DNA of 15,295 nt. Origin: an uncultured Oscillospiraceae bacterium. GTDB lineage: Bacteria; Bacillota; Clostridia; Oscillospirales; Oscillospiraceae. The translations under genes and the position numbers were made by a program. The notes beneath the pieces are model-generated. The model saw only the letters and a list, made by a program, of their open reading frames with translations, made no database searches and had not been told where the DNA came from. This document shows positions 6,762 to 15,008 of this stretch, in pieces. Each line of letters begins with the position of its first letter. Position 1 is the first letter of the stretch. The DNA is taken from NCBI GenBank assembly GCA_904398675.1, contig CAJFPI010000060.1, forward strand, positions 1 to 15,295, given 5' to 3'.

Positions 6762-8126
6762 TCAGGGCTGAGCCTGCTCCCTTCCTCGCTGTTTTCTTAC
6801 ACACAAGATCAAAAGCCCGATCACCAGGCCCATCAGCGCCGGGCAGACCCAGCCAAATCCCGCCTTAGAGAGGGGGAGCCACTGCACCATCTGCTCCAGC
6901 GCACTGTCCAGCCCAAGAAAAGAACGGGTCTCCTGGGGCAGCGCCTTCAGGAAATCCACCGCAGCCGCCAGGGCGGTGAAGGCTATGGTCCAGCGCAGCA
7001 CCGTCCGGTCTCTGCCCAGGGGGCCGCCCAAAAGGGTCAGCAGGATCAAAACGATGGCCAGCGGATAGAGGAACATCAGCACCGGCAGAGAGTAGTTGAT
7101 AATGGCCTCCAGCCCCAGATTTGCGATGAGGAAGGACAGGACGCAGAAACCTATCGCCCATACCCTGTAAGACGGCCCCTGAGGAAACATCTTCACAAAG
7201 GTCTCACTGCAGCTGGTAATGAGGCCCACCGCCGTCTTCAGGCAGGCAACTGTCACCGTGACGGCCAGAATCACCGCCCCGGCAGCGCCGAAATAGTACT
7301 CCGCCACCTGGGCGAGAACCTCGCCGCCGTTGCCGCTGACGGGGAAAGCCCCCCGGCTCTGGGCGCCCACCACAGCAACCAGCACATAGATCAGCGCCAT
7401 CAGCAGGGAGCTGAAAAGGCCGGAGACAACCGTACTTTTGGCAACATCCCCCGGTTCCTGCACGCCCAGGCGGCGGATCACGTCCACCACGATGATGCCG
7501 AAGGCCAGCCCGGCAAGGGCGTCCATGGTGTTATACCCCTCCAGAAGGCCGGTGGAGAAGGCACTCCCCCCATAGGCGCCGGAGGGCTGAATTTGAGAGA
7601 TATCCCCCAGGGGCGCAGTCAGCGCCCGGAAAACCAGCACAGCCAAAAACACAAGGAACAGGGGGTTGAGCACCTTTCCGATCCAGGTGAGGATCTCCCC
7701 CGGCCGGAGGGAGAAAAACAGCACTGCTGCAAAAAAGAGCAGGGAGAACACGGCCAGCGCGATCCCCTGCTCCGCCCCCGGCAGCAGGCGCTGGATCCCC
7801 ACAGTATAGGAGAAGGTGGCGCAGCGGGGGATGGCAAACAGCGGCCCGATGGTGAGGTAAAGCGCACAGGTGAAAAAGAGGCCGTAGGGCCGGCCCACCC
7901 GGCTGCTGAGGCCCAGCACACCCTCCTCCCGGCTGATGCCCAGGGCCGCCACCCCCAGAAGGGGCAGGCCCACGCCGGTGATTAAGAATCCTGCGGCGGC
8001 CAGGAAAACATTGCGCCCGGCCATCTGCCCCATCAGGGCCGGGAACATCAGGTTCCCTGCGCCAAAGAACATGCCGAACAGCATGCTCGCCACGGCAAGA
8101 GTATCTCGAATTTTCAGTCTTTTCAC
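6762..8126 (-). CDS. brnQ: BrnQ branched-chain amino acid:cation symporter
   Basis: A very hydrophobic protein with about 12 membrane segments, 454 residues from the chosen start. The LIVCS/BrnQ signature FFGAGNLMFP lies in the first segment, and GFLITGVGLPLLGV in the second. The family imports leucine, isoleucine and valine with Na+ or H+. I chose the GTG at 8126 because GAGGA lies 8 bases before it; the upstream in-frame ATG at 8141 would add five residues but has only a weak Shine-Dalgarno sequence that is too close. It is monocistronic by appearance: its own promoter at 8173-8201, an rny terminator upstream and the CLC promoter downstream. It is not evidently linked to the CLC function. 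Confidence 0.93.
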   Translation of the reverse strand: MKRLKIRDTLAVASMLFGMFFGAGNLMFPALMGQMAGRNVFLAAAGFLITGVGLPLLGVAALGISREEGVLGLSSRVGRPYGLFFTCALYLTIGPLFAIPRCATFSYTVGIQRLLPGAEQGIALAVFSLLFFAAVLFFSLRPGEILTWIGKVLNPLFLVFLAVLVFRALTAPLGDISQIQPSGAYGGSAFSTGLLEGYNTMDALAGLAFGIIVVDVIRRLGVQEPGDVAKSTVVSGLFSSLLMALIYVLVAVVGAQSRGAFPVSGNGGEVLAQVAEYYFGAAGAVILAVTVTVACLKTAVGLITSCSETFVKMFPQGPSYRVWAIGFCVLSFLIANLGLEAIINYSLPVLMFLYPLAIVLILLTLLGGPLGRDRTVLRWTIAFTALAAAVDFLKALPQETRSFLGLDSALEQMVQWLPLSKAGFGWVCPALMGLVIGLLILCVRKQRGREQAQP

Positions 8127-8172
8127 AATTATATTCCTCATATCCTGTCAGAAACGCCCAACCTGCACGTCG

Positions 8173-8201
8173 ATTATAGCGCGGCGGGGCCCATTCGTAA
8201 A
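8173..8201 (-). promoter_or_regulatory. Sigma-A promoter of brnQ
   Basis: Minus-strand TTTACG (8196-8201), 17-base spacer, perfect TATAAT (8173-8178). It ends 46 bases before the GTG start of brnQ and lies just beyond the rny terminator. Confidence 0.7.
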
Positions 8202-8212
8202 CCCTTTTATGC

Positions 8213-8254
8213 AAAAAGAGAGGAGAGGCGCGCAGCATGCGTCTCTCCTCTTTT
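8213..8254 (-). terminator. Rho-independent terminator of rny
   Basis: GAGGAGAG (8220-8227) pairs perfectly with CTCTCCTC (8243-8250). On the minus strand the stem is followed by TCTTTTT (8219-8213), directly after the rny stop codon. The plus-strand side also ends in TTTT. Confidence 0.8.
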
Positions 8255-8255
8255 C

Positions 8256-9815
8256 TTACTTGGCGTATTCCACAACCTTGGTCTCCCGGAGCACATGGAC
8301 CTTGATCTGTCCCGGGTACTCCAGCTCCGCCTCGATCCGCTTGGCAAGCTCCCGGGCCAGAATGACCATCTGATCCTCGCTGACCTGCTCGGGCTTGACC
8401 ATGACCCGGACCTCCCGGCCGGCCTGGATAGCGTAGGACTTCTCCACGCCGGGATAAGACCCGGTGATCTCCTCCAGCTTTTCCAGGCGCTTGATATAGT
8501 TCTCCAGGTTCTCTCTGCGGGCGCCGGGACGGGCCGCGGAGATTGCGTCTGCCGCCTGGACAAGGCAGGCCACCAGGGTTCTGCACTCCACGTCGCCGTG
8601 GTGGGCCTGGATGGCGTGGAGGATGTCCTCCTTCTCCTTGTACTTCCGGCAGAACTCCACGCCCAGGCTGATGTGGGTCCCCTCAAACTCGTGGTCCAGG
8701 GCCTTGCCGATATCGTGGAGCAGACCGGCCCGCTTGGCGGCGGTGACGTCCGCCCCCAGCTCGGCCGCCATGAGGCCGGCGATATGGCTGACCTCGATGG
8801 AGTGCTGCAGCACGTTCTGCCCGTAGCTGGTGCGGTAGTGGAGGCGGCCCAGCATCTTCTGCACCTCCGGATGGAGACCCCGGACGCCGGTCTCAAAGGC
8901 GGCCCGCTCGCCCTCGCTCTTGATGACGGCGTCCACCTCCCGGCGGGCCTTCTCCACCATCTCCTCAATGTGAGTGGGATGGATGCGCCCGTCGGCAATC
9001 AGTTTCTCCAGAGCCACCCGGGCGATCTCCCGGCGCACCGGCTCAAAGCAGGAGACAGTGATGGCCTCCGGCGTGTCGTCGATGATGAGATCCACGCCGG
9101 TCAGCGTCTCAATGGTGCGGATGTTGCGGCCCTCCCGGCCGATGATGCGTCCCTTCATCTCGTCATTGGGCAGGGGTACCACACTGACGGTAATTTCAGC
9201 GGCGTGATCAGCGGCACAGCGCTGGATGGCGGTGGCGATGATCTCCTTGGCCCGCTGATCGGACTCCTCCTTCATGCGGGACTCGATCTCCTTGATCTTC
9301 ATCGCCGTCTCGTGGGTCACTTCGCTCTCCACCTGGGAGATCAGATAAGCCTTGGCCTCGTCGGCGGTAAAGCCGGAAATCCGCTCCAGCATCTCTGTCT
9401 GGCTGCGCTTAATGGTCCGGATCTCTTCCTCTTCCCGCTCCAAATCGGCATGCTTTTGGGCCAGGGCCTCTTCCTTCTTCTCAATGTTCTCAGTTTTGCG
9501 GTCGATGTTCTCCTCTTTCTGCTGCAGACGGCGCTCCTGCTTCTGCAGGTCCGCCTTCTGGGCCTTCACTTCCTTCTCATACTCGCTGCGGTTGCGGAGA
9601 ATTTCCTCCTTTGCCTCCAGCAAAGCCTCGCGCTGCTTGCTCTCCGCGCTTTTGATGGCCTCGTTGATAATGCGGCGTGCTTCTTCCTCCGCGCTGGAAA
9701 TTTCCTTTTCAGAAAATTTTTTCCGATAGCTGATTCCGAGAGGGAAACCGATGGCGAACACCACAACCGCCGTGACGATCACCGCCAGGACGATGTGGAG
9801 CAGTTCAAACTCCAT
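8256..9815 (-). CDS. rny: Ribonuclease Y
   Basis: 519 residues, full length. An N-terminal membrane anchor (about 5-28) is followed by a long charged coiled coil (about 32-190), a KH RNA-binding domain with GRIIGREGRN (222-231), and an HD domain with H338, the HD pair in LLHDIGK (H367, D368), AHH (404-406) and AAD (421-423). This is the complete RNase Y architecture. The enzyme is the membrane-bound endoribonuclease that starts mRNA decay in Firmicutes, cutting 5'-monophosphorylated RNA in single-stranded AU-rich regions. The start has AGGAGG 8 bases upstream. It has a strong promoter, a leader of about 105 bases with a stem-loop, and a terminator straight after the stop. It is divergent from the giant HD-containing gene at 10157. 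Confidence 0.99.
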   Translation of the reverse strand: MEFELLHIVLAVIVTAVVVFAIGFPLGISYRKKFSEKEISSAEEEARRIINEAIKSAESKQREALLEAKEEILRNRSEYEKEVKAQKADLQKQERRLQQKEENIDRKTENIEKKEEALAQKHADLEREEEEIRTIKRSQTEMLERISGFTADEAKAYLISQVESEVTHETAMKIKEIESRMKEESDQRAKEIIATAIQRCAADHAAEITVSVVPLPNDEMKGRIIGREGRNIRTIETLTGVDLIIDDTPEAITVSCFEPVRREIARVALEKLIADGRIHPTHIEEMVEKARREVDAVIKSEGERAAFETGVRGLHPEVQKMLGRLHYRTSYGQNVLQHSIEVSHIAGLMAAELGADVTAAKRAGLLHDIGKALDHEFEGTHISLGVEFCRKYKEKEDILHAIQAHHGDVECRTLVACLVQAADAISAARPGARRENLENYIKRLEKLEEITGSYPGVEKSYAIQAGREVRVMVKPEQVSEDQMVILARELAKRIEAELEYPGQIKVHVLRETKVVEYAK

Positions 9816-9881
9816 GGGATTGACCTCCTATTCTCTTTTCGATGAACAAGTCTATCGATGATGGGGATTTTGGACGCAAAA

Positions 9882-9909
9882 TCGGATGATACCCCTTTCT
9901 ACCATCCGA
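9882..9909 (-). promoter_or_regulatory. Stem-loop in the rny 5' leader
   Basis: A 10-bp stem with one G-U pair (9882-9891 with 9900-9909) around an 8-base loop, about 12 bases downstream of the predicted rny transcription start and 65 bases before the ribosome binding site. It is not followed by a T run. A role in control of RNase Y level is possible but unproven. Confidence 0.5.
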
Positions 9910-9927
9910 CAATAATCCATCTCTCAT

Positions 9928-9955
9928 ATTATAACTTCCATTCCCCACTTGTCAA
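9928..9955 (-). promoter_or_regulatory. Sigma-A promoter of rny
   Basis: Perfect TTGACA (9950-9955) and perfect TATAAT (9928-9933) with a 16-base spacer on the minus strand. The predicted start near 9921 gives a leader of about 105 bases. Confidence 0.88.
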
Positions 9956-10066
9956 GAATGAATCTGTCGTTCCCGGCTCTCCGTCCCCACCCGGCCCCCG
10001 CTCTCCCCGGCCCTGCCGGCGCAGGATTCCCCACAGGGGCATGCAGAAAAAAACTGCGGCCGCGCC

Positions 10067-10104
10067 TTGCGTTCCCCTGAAATCTGTTGCATAATATCTA
10101 TAAT
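10067..10104 (+). promoter_or_regulatory. Probable promoter of the giant multidomain gene
   Basis: An AT-rich island contains a perfect TATAAT at 10099-10104 with no good -35 box. An alternative is TTGCGT (10067-10072), 17 bases, CATAAT (10090-10095). One of these likely drives the gene; I cannot decide which. Confidence 0.45.
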
Positions 10105-10109
10105 AATTT

Positions 10110-10138
10110 CTGCCGTTTCGGCAGCGGGCCTGGGGCCC
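10110..10138 (+). promoter_or_regulatory. Two tandem hairpins in the leader of the giant gene
   Basis: CTGCCG/CGGCAG with a 3-base loop (10110-10124), then GGGCC/GGCCC with a 3-base loop (10126-10138), ending 5 bases before the ribosome binding site GGGAGG (10144-10149). If TATAAT at 10099 is used, the mRNA would begin in the first hairpin. Confidence 0.5.
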
Positions 10139-10156
10139 TTTCTGGGAGGAATGACC

Positions 10157-13100
10157 ATGTATAAAAAACGGATCCGCCAGCTGGTCCCGGCTCTGGTGCG
10201 GCAGCTCACCAGCAAGAGCGTGGCAGCGATTCTCCACCTCAGCCGTCAGGATGCCGAGGCGCTGCTCAGCCGCCAGGACTACGCCGCCCGCCTCTCCGCG
10301 CTCCTGTCCGGGGAGGGGCGCCTCACCTGCGCCGCAGTGCTGGAGCAGTGCGCCGACACCCTGGCCCTCTTCTCCCCCCAGCCGCCGGAGGAGGGCTGGC
10401 TCTCCTACGCCTACCGCTATGCCTGCGCCTGCATGTTTCCCCACCCGGACAACGAGGAGGTGCGCCGCGCCCACGCCGCCGGCGCCGTCTTTTTCCTCAA
10501 TCTCCTTCAGGTGCTCTTTGACGAGGAGCGGCAGCGCTTTCCCATGGAGCCGCTGATGGACATCCCCCTGCTGGAGGCGGAGGAGCTGTCCGGTTCCGCC
10601 TATGCCGACGCCTACGCCCGCTTTGCCGCAGCCTACCGCCGGGAGTATATCTACGAGATGATGCGCCTGGGGCTGGAGGCCACCCCCTTCCGCTCCCTGG
10701 AGCATATCGCAGGGGTCCACTTTGTGGCCATGTCCGCTGCCCGGGACCTCCACCGCGCCGGTTTCCCTGTGGACCTGGCCCTGGTCTCCGGCAGCTCTAT
10801 CGGCCACGACATCGGCAAGTTCGGCTGCCGCCCCGGCGAGCGGGTTCCCTATCTCCACTATTACTACACCGAGCAGTGGTTCAACCGCCACAAGCTGGAG
10901 AGCATCGGCCATATCGCGGCCAACCACTCTGTCTGGGACCTGGAGCTGGACAATCTGTCGGCGGAGTCCCTGCTGCTGATCTATGCGGACTTCCGCGCCA
11001 AGCAGGAGCGGGGGCCCAACGGCGAGGAGATCAACCGCATCTATTCCCTGAAGGACTCCTTCGACATCATCCTCAGCAAGCTGGACAACGTGGACGAGAA
11101 AAAGCGGCAGCGCTACACCTATGTCTACGAAAAGCTCCATAATTTTGAGCAGTATCTCATCCACAGAGGCGTGGACACAGAGCTGATGGGCCGCACGCTG
11201 CCGGCGGCGGAGAAGAAGGACATCTCCCTCATGGGCAGCGGCGAGGTGGTGGCCGCGCTGAAGGAGGACGGCGTGGAGCACAACCTGCTGCTCATGTACC
11301 GCCTGAGCAACCAGCGCAGCTTTGCCTCCATCCTGGAGGAGGCCAGGGGGGAGACCAACTGGAAACGCCTGCGTGCCTATCTCAGCATCTTTGAGACCTA
11401 CTCTATCTACCTTAACCGGGAGCAAAAGCAGCTGATGCTCGCCCTGCTGTATGAGCAGCTGATGCACCGCGAGGGAGATATCCGCCGCCAGGCCGCCCAT
11501 CTGATGGGGGATATCATTGCAAACTTCCGTGCCGGCTATGTCAAGGAGGTCCCCTCCCACCACGTCCCCGATCCCGGCGCGGTCACCGATCTCAGTCTTG
11601 CCGGGCAGTATGTCCAGCGGATTCTGTACCCTGACCATAAGCTGCTGCTGCAGCACCGCCGATGGCTCAACTACACGCTGAAAATGGTGATGAGCTCCCT
11701 GATAGAGCACTGTGCCGCAGAGCGGCGGGGCGCCTTTCTGGAGCTGTTTCTCACCTTCTACACCCCCGGGGACAGCCTGGACGACAGCACCGCCTTCACG
11801 CTGCTGGACGCTGCCGGCGCGCTGCCTCTGGGGGAATACGGGCCGGAGCAGCTGGCCCTTTTGTGGGACTTTGCCGACAGTCTGAAGGCGAGGGACGACC
11901 TCAGCATCCGGGTGGCGGCGCTGGACCTGATGCGCCTTTTGGCCCGGGAGGGCGCCGCCGGCGACGGGGCGGTAAGCACGCTGAGCCAGCTGCCTGTCGG
12001 CGACAGCGCCAGCCTCTCCCTGCTGCGCCGCCAGGTGCTGGCCGAATGGCTGGGGGAGCGCAGCGACGATGTGGTGGCCGCTCTGGACGAGGACGACATC
12101 TCCGACATGTTCCTGGAAAACCTGAAGGCAGCCACCCCCTGGGTGCTCAAGAAGATCAACATTGCCATCCTCCAGGAGTTTGCCAGGCTGGACCACAGCT
12201 ACCACCTGCTCCACATTGCCACCCACCTCTCCAACCTCCTCATGGTCAGCGAGCAGGTGACAGTGCGGCTCTCCGCCGGGGCGGCCCTGCTGCGGATCAC
12301 CCCCCTCCTCAGCCACGATCAGCGCAACGAGATCGCCGTGGAGCTCTACCGCGGGCTCCAGACCGGGCAGCAGGAGTTCAGCAAATACATCCCCGATTTC
12401 CTGGGGCAGCTGTGCCTATACCTGCCCCCCGTCCTGCTGGAGGAGCGGCTGCTGGAGCTGGAGGAATCCCTCTGCAGCCCCAACAGCTCCATCGCCGCCA
12501 GCGCCGTGTCCACTGTGGGGGTGCTCTACGAGCAGTACGACGCCTACCGGGAGCGGTTTAAGGAGGAGGACAAGGCCTTCCGCCTGCGGCGGGAGCGGCT
12601 TTTGGGCATGCTGCTCAAGGGCCTTGCCGCCTTCCGCAGCGAGGTGTGCCACGAGGCGCTGCTGGTGCTGGGGAACAAGGTCTTCGGCTCAGAACGCCTG
12701 GGCGGCCACGAAAAGCGCCGTGCCTTCACCCTGGCCGCCAAGAAGATCCTCTTCTTCCTCCACGAGGACAGCGGCGATGACCTGACCTTTTTCTACCGCA
12801 CCGCCGCTCTCAGCCGGATCTACCGCTTTGTCACCGCCCAGGAGCTGCAGCGGGGGCCCTTCCAGCTTCAGGAGCGGGAGCGTGTGGCCTTCTTCCCCGG
12901 CACCTTCGACCCCTTCACCCTCTCCCACAAGGAGATCGTCCGCTCCATCCGGGACATGGGCTTTGAGGTGATGCTGGCCATCGACGAGTTCAGCTGGTCG
13001 AAAAAGACCCAGCCCCACCGCATCCGCCGCCGGATCGCAGCCCTGTCCACCGCAGACCTCTTCCACGTCCACATCTTCCCGGAGGATTTCCCGGTGAATA

Positions 13101-15004
13101 TCGCCAATGTGGCAGACCTGCGGCAGCTGCGCCGGGCCTTCCCCGGCCGGGAGGTCTATCTGGTGGCGGGCAGCGACGTCATTGCCGGCGCCTCCTCCTA
13201 CCGCATGCCTCCCTCCCAGGACGCCATCTACACCTTCCCCCACATCATCTTCCGCCGGGTGGGGCAGTCCGGCCCCAAGCCGGACCTCAGCATCTTCACC
13301 GCGCCGGTGGTGGAGCTGTCCCTCCCGGCCCACCTGGAGGATATCAGCTCCTCCCGCATCCGGGACGCCATCGACGCCAACCGGGACGTATCCAACCTCA
13401 TCGATCCGGTGGCCCAGGAGTATATCTACCGACACAACCTCTATCTCCGGGATCCGCCCAACAAGCCCATGCTGGAGACAGAGGAGCTGTCCTTCCGCAT
13501 CCACAAGGAGCTGGACGTGCAGCTGTGGAAATCCCTCACCTCCGGCCCTCTGGCCCACCGCTCGAGCGCCCAGGAGATCCTGGAGGCCATCCACCGCCAG
13601 GGGGACACCACCATCATCCTGCGGCGGGAGCGGAGCAAGACCATCAAGGGCTTTGCCTCCCTCAAGTGCCTCGACTCCCATGAGCTCTTCTCCCGGCTGG
13701 GGGACACGGGGCTCTCCGCCTATGTCCGGCAAAACGGCGGCGGCAAGGCGCTGGTCATCTCGGGGATCTTTGTCCCCCACGGGCCGGATCAGCACGAGTT
13801 CACCCAGCTTCTCCTCACGGAGGCGCTGACCTACGCCCTGCGCCAGGAGTACACCTTCGCCTTCTACGATCCCCTGCTGGGGAGCCTCCCGGCTTATGTG
13901 CGGGAGGTGCTGACGCTGCAGGGATTCGTCCCCGCCCCCGCCTCCCGGCTGACCCGGGAGCTGCTGGTGGTGGATATGCGCAACCCCATTGTCCTCACCC
14001 GCAACCTGGACACAGTGGTCAAGGCCCCTCTGGTGGACAGCATCCGCATCCGCCGGGTCCTCTCCGCCGCCCACCGGCGGCTGCAGAAGACCCTGACAGG
14101 TCTCTACCCCGGAAACCTTGTCCTCTCTATCTCCGCCACCACCCTCCACCGGCGGCTGGTAGGTCAGATTGCTGCCTGCAACGGCGTCAGCGCCGTTCCC
14201 ACCAAGCCGCGGGTGCTGGGGGAGAATATCTGCGTACCCTTCGGAAAGATCCTCCGGGGCGCGGTGGTGCCCAACACCGTCACCAAGACCCTCCACACCG
14301 ACAAGGTCTATGAGACGGATCTCTCCTCCTTCTCCATCGAGGCTTTTACCGGCTACTCCCCCCTGGAGTACCAGGTCCGCACCATCCGCTCCTTTGACCG
14401 GCCCGCCATCCTGGTGGACGACATGCTCCACGACGGCAAGCGCATCCGCCGCCTGGTCCCCCTCTTCCGGGAAAATCAAATCCCCATCCGGCAGGTGCTG
14501 GTGGGCTATCTCACCGGCATGGGCCGGGACATCATGCAGCAGCTGGAATGCCCGGTGGACAGCATCTACTACCTGCCAAATCTCCGCATGCGCTTTGTGG
14601 AGTCCACCCTCTACCCCTTTATCGGCGGGGACACCGTCCGCCGCACGGGAAACCTGGTGGGGGGCCTGCGCCCGGCCATCAACCGCATCTTCCCCTACGC
14701 TGCGCCGGACTACACCGAGGACTGCGCCGACGGCTCCACCTATGAGCTGTCCCTGTGCTGCCTGGAGAACGCACGGGACATCCTGCTGGCGCTGGAGTCG
14801 GAGTACCGGGCCCTCTACGCCAGAAACCTGACGCTCAATCGGCTCAGTGAGGCGGTGCTCTTCCCCCTCTGCCCGGACAAGGGCAGCTGTATGACCTACG
14901 ACCCCAGCCGCGCCGCCTCCACCTACCTGGAAAACGACCTAGAGATGCTGCGGCGGCTGCAGTCCACGGTGCGGATCGTCATCGGCGGCGCATCGGGAAA
15001 GTGA
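10157..15004 (+). CDS. Giant multidomain protein: HD hydrolase, helical repeats, NadD-like adenylyltransferase, GNAT-like and phosphoribosyltransferase-like domains
   Basis: 1,615 residues, no signal peptide or membrane segment, so cytosolic. After a helical N-terminus comes an HD domain (about 180-290) with every metal ligand present: H183, HD pair H217-D218 in SIGHDIGKFG, H252 and H257, D278. Residues about 400-900 are helical and look like degenerate HEAT/ARM repeats. A NadD-type nucleotidyltransferase follows (909 to about 1098), with PGTFDPFTLSH (914-924) and DISSSRIRD (1062-1070). About 1119-1280 looks GNAT-like. The C-terminal third has a PRPP-loop motif, ILVDDMLHDGKRI (1418-1430). GGGAGG seven bases upstream fixes the ATG at 10157; the ATG at 10151 is too close to it. 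Known parts suggest nucleotide or NAD-type chemistry on a scaffold, but the actual reaction is unknown. HD and NadD assignments are strong, PRTase moderate, GNAT and repeats tentative. Confidence 0.85.
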   Translation: MYKKRIRQLVPALVRQLTSKSVAAILHLSRQDAEALLSRQDYAARLSALLSGEGRLTCAAVLEQCADTLALFSPQPPEEGWLSYAYRYACACMFPHPDNEEVRRAHAAGAVFFLNLLQVLFDEERQRFPMEPLMDIPLLEAEELSGSAYADAYARFAAAYRREYIYEMMRLGLEATPFRSLEHIAGVHFVAMSAARDLHRAGFPVDLALVSGSSIGHDIGKFGCRPGERVPYLHYYYTEQWFNRHKLESIGHIAANHSVWDLELDNLSAESLLLIYADFRAKQERGPNGEEINRIYSLKDSFDIILSKLDNVDEKKRQRYTYVYEKLHNFEQYLIHRGVDTELMGRTLPAAEKKDISLMGSGEVVAALKEDGVEHNLLLMYRLSNQRSFASILEEARGETNWKRLRAYLSIFETYSIYLNREQKQLMLALLYEQLMHREGDIRRQAAHLMGDIIANFRAGYVKEVPSHHVPDPGAVTDLSLAGQYVQRILYPDHKLLLQHRRWLNYTLKMVMSSLIEHCAAERRGAFLELFLTFYTPGDSLDDSTAFTLLDAAGALPLGEYGPEQLALLWDFADSLKARDDLSIRVAALDLMRLLAREGAAGDGAVSTLSQLPVGDSASLSLLRRQVLAEWLGERSDDVVAALDEDDISDMFLENLKAATPWVLKKINIAILQEFARLDHSYHLLHIATHLSNLLMVSEQVTVRLSAGAALLRITPLLSHDQRNEIAVELYRGLQTGQQEFSKYIPDFLGQLCLYLPPVLLEERLLELEESLCSPNSSIAASAVSTVGVLYEQYDAYRERFKEEDKAFRLRRERLLGMLLKGLAAFRSEVCHEALLVLGNKVFGSERLGGHEKRRAFTLAAKKILFFLHEDSGDDLTFFYRTAALSRIYRFVTAQELQRGPFQLQERERVAFFPGTFDPFTLSHKEIVRSIRDMGFEVMLAIDEFSWSKKTQPHRIRRRIAALSTADLFHVHIFPEDFPVNIANVADLRQLRRAFPGREVYLVAGSDVIAGASSYRMPPSQDAIYTFPHIIFRRVGQSGPKPDLSIFTAPVVELSLPAHLEDISSSRIRDAIDANRDVSNLIDPVAQEYIYRHNLYLRDPPNKPMLETEELSFRIHKELDVQLWKSLTSGPLAHRSSAQEILEAIHRQGDTTIILRRERSKTIKGFASLKCLDSHELFSRLGDTGLSAYVRQNGGGKALVISGIFVPHGPDQHEFTQLLLTEALTYALRQEYTFAFYDPLLGSLPAYVREVLTLQGFVPAPASRLTRELLVVDMRNPIVLTRNLDTVVKAPLVDSIRIRRVLSAAHRRLQKTLTGLYPGNLVLSISATTLHRRLVGQIAACNGVSAVPTKPRVLGENICVPFGKILRGAVVPNTVTKTLHTDKVYETDLSSFSIEAFTGYSPLEYQVRTIRSFDRPAILVDDMLHDGKRIRRLVPLFRENQIPIRQVLVGYLTGMGRDIMQQLECPVDSIYYLPNLRMRFVESTLYPFIGGDTVRRTGNLVGGLRPAINRIFPYAAPDYTEDCADGSTYELSLCCLENARDILLALESEYRALYARNLTLNRLSEAVLFPLCPDKGSCMTYDPSRAASTYLENDLEMLRRLQSTVRIVIGGASGK

Positions 15005-15008
15005 GTTT

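Larger units (their letters stand above)
9816..10156. other. Divergent intergenic region between rny and the giant multidomain gene
   Basis: 341 bases without a gene. It holds the rny leader and promoter (left part), a GC-rich stretch at about 9970-10040 with short inverted repeats of no clear role, an A7 run flanked by GCAG/CTGC at 10044-10058, and the probable promoter and hairpin leader of the rightward gene. A small in-frame ORF across 9858-10094 has no supporting features. Confidence 0.7.

Noticed and set aside
9929..14479. Long minus-strand open frames (795 and 596 codons) across the giant gene
   Set aside because: They are antisense to a frame with recognisable HD, NadD and PRTase motifs; no ribosome binding sites or domains support them.
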